This document shows, one piece after another, positions 6,052-7,878 of a stretch of 7,878 bases of DNA (its first letter is position 1; the number at the start of each line of letters is the position of its first letter). Below the pieces are notes generated by a model. The model was not told the DNA's origin and searched no databases. It saw only the letters and a list, made by a program, of their open reading frames with translations. A program made the position numbers and the translations under genes. The stretch comes from Syntrophobacterales bacterium (GTDB lineage Bacteria > Desulfobacterota > Syntrophia > Syntrophales > JAAYKM01): the NCBI GenBank assembly GCA_031285215.1, contig JAITWQ010000033.1:1-7878 (forward strand), given 5' to 3'.

Positions 6052-6078
6052 GGAAGGCACGATAACACATCATTATCG
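6052..6078 (+). promoter_or_regulatory. Distant Shine-Dalgarno plus hairpin before pilS
   Basis: GGAAGG (6052-6057) is the only good Shine-Dalgarno-like sequence before the kinase ATG at 6088, but 30 nt separate them. Between them lies a perfect 6-bp hairpin, CGATAA (6060-6065) and TTATCG (6073-6078), with a 7-nt loop. Folding it removes 19 nt and leaves an effective spacing of 11 nt. This arrangement could make pilS translation depend on the hairpin. It is inferred from sequence only. Confidence 0.35.
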
Positions 6079-6087
6079 CTAAATTAA

Positions 6088-7836
6088 ATGAAAAATTTGG
6101 TTGTGGAAAATTTGGATAAAGAATCTTTTTCCTGGGACAGCCAGTCTTCTGCCCGTCTCAATTGGCTCGTTATCACGCGCATACTTATTCTGTTTGTTCT
6201 GCTCACGCTGGTTATCTCCATGGACTCTTTGCAAGACGGCACATTTTCAGCGGCTTTGCATTACCTTCTCCCGGCGATCGCCTTCCTTGCTTTTCTCATT
6301 TCGCTGGGCTACCTTTTTCTTATCTACAGGATTAAAAATCTTGCCCTGCATGTTTATATGCAGTCTTTGGTGGATGTGTTTTTGATCACCTGCTTTATCT
6401 GGATTACGGCGGGAGCAGGCGCTACTTATTCCATGCTGTATCCTCTCGTAATCATCTATTCGGTTATTTTTCTGGGATTGCAGGCGGGATTGATCATGGC
6501 GTTTCTGTCCAGCCTTTCCTATGGCCTCCTTGCGTACATGATGTTTTTTGGTATTATCCATCCTTTTTCCCTTCTCGGACGGGAAGTTGCAACCGGCGGC
6601 CATACGGGATCGGCCATGCAGATTTTCAGCGGCATTTTCATTCATGTTTTGTCTTTTTGCCTGACGGCTCTATTGGCAAATTTTGTTGTTTCCCGCGAAA
6701 GGAAAACGCGTATTTTGCTTGAAGAAGCGGAATATGCCTTTGCCAAACTTGACTCCCTCCACAGCAGTATTGTCGAATCCATCCATACCGGTATTTTAAC
6801 GGTTAACCTTAATGGCCATATCCAGTCCTTTAACAGGGCGGCCATTGATATTACGGGATGGCCTGCGGAGGATGTGCTGCGAAAGGATATCCAGACCATC
6901 ATTCCCGAATACGCCAGCATTCTTGAGATAACCGGCCAGCGGCCGGACGATGTCTGGGGAAAAGAGAGGATAGAAATTGATACGAAAGATAAGAATGGCC
7001 GGCCCATCGTGCTGGGATGTTCTCTGTCTGTTTTAAAGGGAAATGATAACGCTCCCATAGGACATATTCTTATTTTTCAGGATATTACAAGTATTCAGGA
7101 GATGAAGCGGGCCTACGAACGAAGTCAGAAAATGGCTTTTATCGGCGAACTGGCTGCCGTTTTGGCTCATGAAGTGAGAACACCCATGGCTTCTATCAGC
7201 GGCGCCATTCAATTATTGCAAAAAACTCCCGGTCTGGGCAGTATAAACGAACGTCTTTTGCAAATTGTGCTGCGGGGCAAAGACCAATTGGAAAGCTTTA
7301 TCAAAGATTTTCTCCTTTTGTCCCGCCCGGCCATCGGCAATCATGAAGAAATTGATCTTGTTGGCATGATTGAGGAAATTGTGGAAACGGTTAAATATGA
7401 TCCCCTTTGCCATGACGGTATTGATTTTAAGTTTAGCTTTTCTTCGCCAATGCAAATGAAAGCCAACCGCACCGAACTGCGCCAGCTTTTTACCAATCTT
7501 ATTCTCAATGCTGTGCAGTCCATGCCGGATGGAGGAGATGTAAACATTGCCATGACCTGGGCCAAAAACGATTCGGGTCAGGAATGTGCAGAGATTTCTG
7601 TGACGGATCAGGGTCCGGGAATCGAAGAAGAACGGCAGGCCAAAATCTTTGAACCGTTCTATACGACGCGGGAACAGGGAACGGGCCTGGGTTTGGCTAT
7701 TGTCAACAGGATTGTTTCTCTGTATGACGGGATGATTCGTGTTGACAGCGAGTTGGGACAGGGAACGACCTTTTATGTGAAAATGCCTCTGAATATGGGA
7801 GTAGAAACAGAAAATGGCGAGAATACTGATTGTTGA
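6088..7836 (+). CDS. pilS: Membrane PAS sensor histidine kinase, PilS type
   Basis: This 582-residue kinase would sense a membrane signal and phosphorylate the NtrC-type regulator encoded next. The N-terminus has about six membrane helices (roughly 26-44, 58-80, 93-108, 114-131, 133-157, 178-200), with no large periplasmic domain. A linker and PAS domain follow (about 221-335, SIVESIHTGILTVNLNGHI at 227-245, FQDIT at 330-334). The HisKA H-box is LAHEVRTPMASISG at 359-372 with phospho-acceptor His361. The ATPase has its N-box at LILNAVQ (471-477, Asn474), G1 DQGPGI (507-512), F-box FEPFYTT (521-527) and G2 GTGLGLAI (531-538). Six helices plus PAS and an adjacent NtrC-family regulator fit PilS, which controls pilin transcription with PilR. 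The H-box has Thr-Pro instead of the Asn-Pro common in NtrB-like kinases. ATG 6088 lacks a close Shine-Dalgarno. Kinase identity is certain; PilS is a good but unproven assignment. Confidence 0.82.
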   Translation: MKNLVVENLDKESFSWDSQSSARLNWLVITRILILFVLLTLVISMDSLQDGTFSAALHYLLPAIAFLAFLISLGYLFLIYRIKNLALHVYMQSLVDVFLITCFIWITAGAGATYSMLYPLVIIYSVIFLGLQAGLIMAFLSSLSYGLLAYMMFFGIIHPFSLLGREVATGGHTGSAMQIFSGIFIHVLSFCLTALLANFVVSRERKTRILLEEAEYAFAKLDSLHSSIVESIHTGILTVNLNGHIQSFNRAAIDITGWPAEDVLRKDIQTIIPEYASILEITGQRPDDVWGKERIEIDTKDKNGRPIVLGCSLSVLKGNDNAPIGHILIFQDITSIQEMKRAYERSQKMAFIGELAAVLAHEVRTPMASISGAIQLLQKTPGLGSINERLLQIVLRGKDQLESFIKDFLLLSRPAIGNHEEIDLVGMIEEIVETVKYDPLCHDGIDFKFSFSSPMQMKANRTELRQLFTNLILNAVQSMPDGGDVNIAMTWAKNDSGQECAEISVTDQGPGIEEERQAKIFEPFYTTREQGTGLGLAIVNRIVSLYDGMIRVDSELGQGTTFYVKMPLNMGVETENGENTDC

Positions 7837-7878
7837 CGATGATAAGGGAATCAGAGAAATTCTTGAAATAGCGCTTTC
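7814..7878 (+). CDS. pilR: Response regulator N-terminus, probable PilR (cut by window edge)
   Basis: Only 21 codons are visible. They read MARILIVDDDKGIREILEIA and continue, which is the start of a CheY-like receiver: the hydrophobic strand ILIV followed by acidic residues Asp8-Asp10 of the phosphorylation pocket, then the first helix. This opening is much like deltaproteobacterial PilR and NtrC-family activators, which then carry an AAA+ domain acting on sigma54 and a DNA-binding helix-turn-helix; none of that can be seen here. The ATG lies 23 nt before the end of the kinase gene, in another frame, with GGGAG (7797-7801) 12 nt upstream, so translation is probably coupled to pilS. The receiver assignment is secure; PilR follows from the partner and the similarity. 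Confidence 0.8.
   Translation, partial: MARILIVDDDKGIREILEIAL

Noticed and set aside
5943..6068. Longer comEC start at GTG 6068, adding 42 residues.
   Set aside because: It has no ribosome site, the extra residues look unlike ComEC N-termini, and it would run through the divergent promoter region.

Overview
The window looks like the chromosome of an anaerobic deltaproteobacterium of the Syntrophus/Geobacter kind (Desulfobacterota). This is inferred by eye from three things: the hisS-aspS pair with a cysteine-rich HisRS insertion, an AspRS with residues of the non-discriminating type, and a six-helix PAS histidine kinase followed by an NtrC-type regulator that resembles PilS/PilR. No database search was possible. 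I see no insertion sequence, CRISPR array, rRNA or tRNA gene. This is mostly an ordinary chromosomal region with a small odd segment in the middle.

Layout. 1-1913 (minus strand): hisS followed after 18 nt by aspS, which runs off the left edge. 1973-2395 (minus): a small lipoprotein of unknown function, clearly AT-richer than hisS. 2396-2766: a 371-nt intergenic region with a long inverted repeat, a good sigma70-type promoter on the plus strand, and a foldable leader. 2767-3354 (plus): a YrbL-family kinase-like protein. 3381-5942 (minus): a full-length comEC, convergent with yrbL across only 26 nt. 5943-6087: a divergent control region. 6088-7836 (plus): a membrane PAS sensor kinase, best read as PilS. 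7814-7878 (plus): the first 21 codons of its response regulator, best read as PilR, overlapping pilS by 23 nt.

How the genes fit together. hisS and aspS are translation housekeeping genes, and the AspRS residues suggest that Asn-tRNA is made indirectly through GatCAB. ComEC is the inner-membrane channel for transforming DNA. PilS/PilR usually control type IV pilin, the fibre that brings DNA to the cell surface, so the comEC/pilSR divergence is a plausible functional neighbourhood. The lipoprotein and yrbL have lower G+C and no obvious link to either group, so they are the likeliest accessory genes here.

The items most worth a second look are the YrbL homologue with no catalytic-loop aspartate and a leader able to form alternative structures, the pilS leader in which a hairpin may bring a distant Shine-Dalgarno close to the start codon, and the AspRS specificity residues. 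I do not see convincing evidence of a wholly new multi-gene system.
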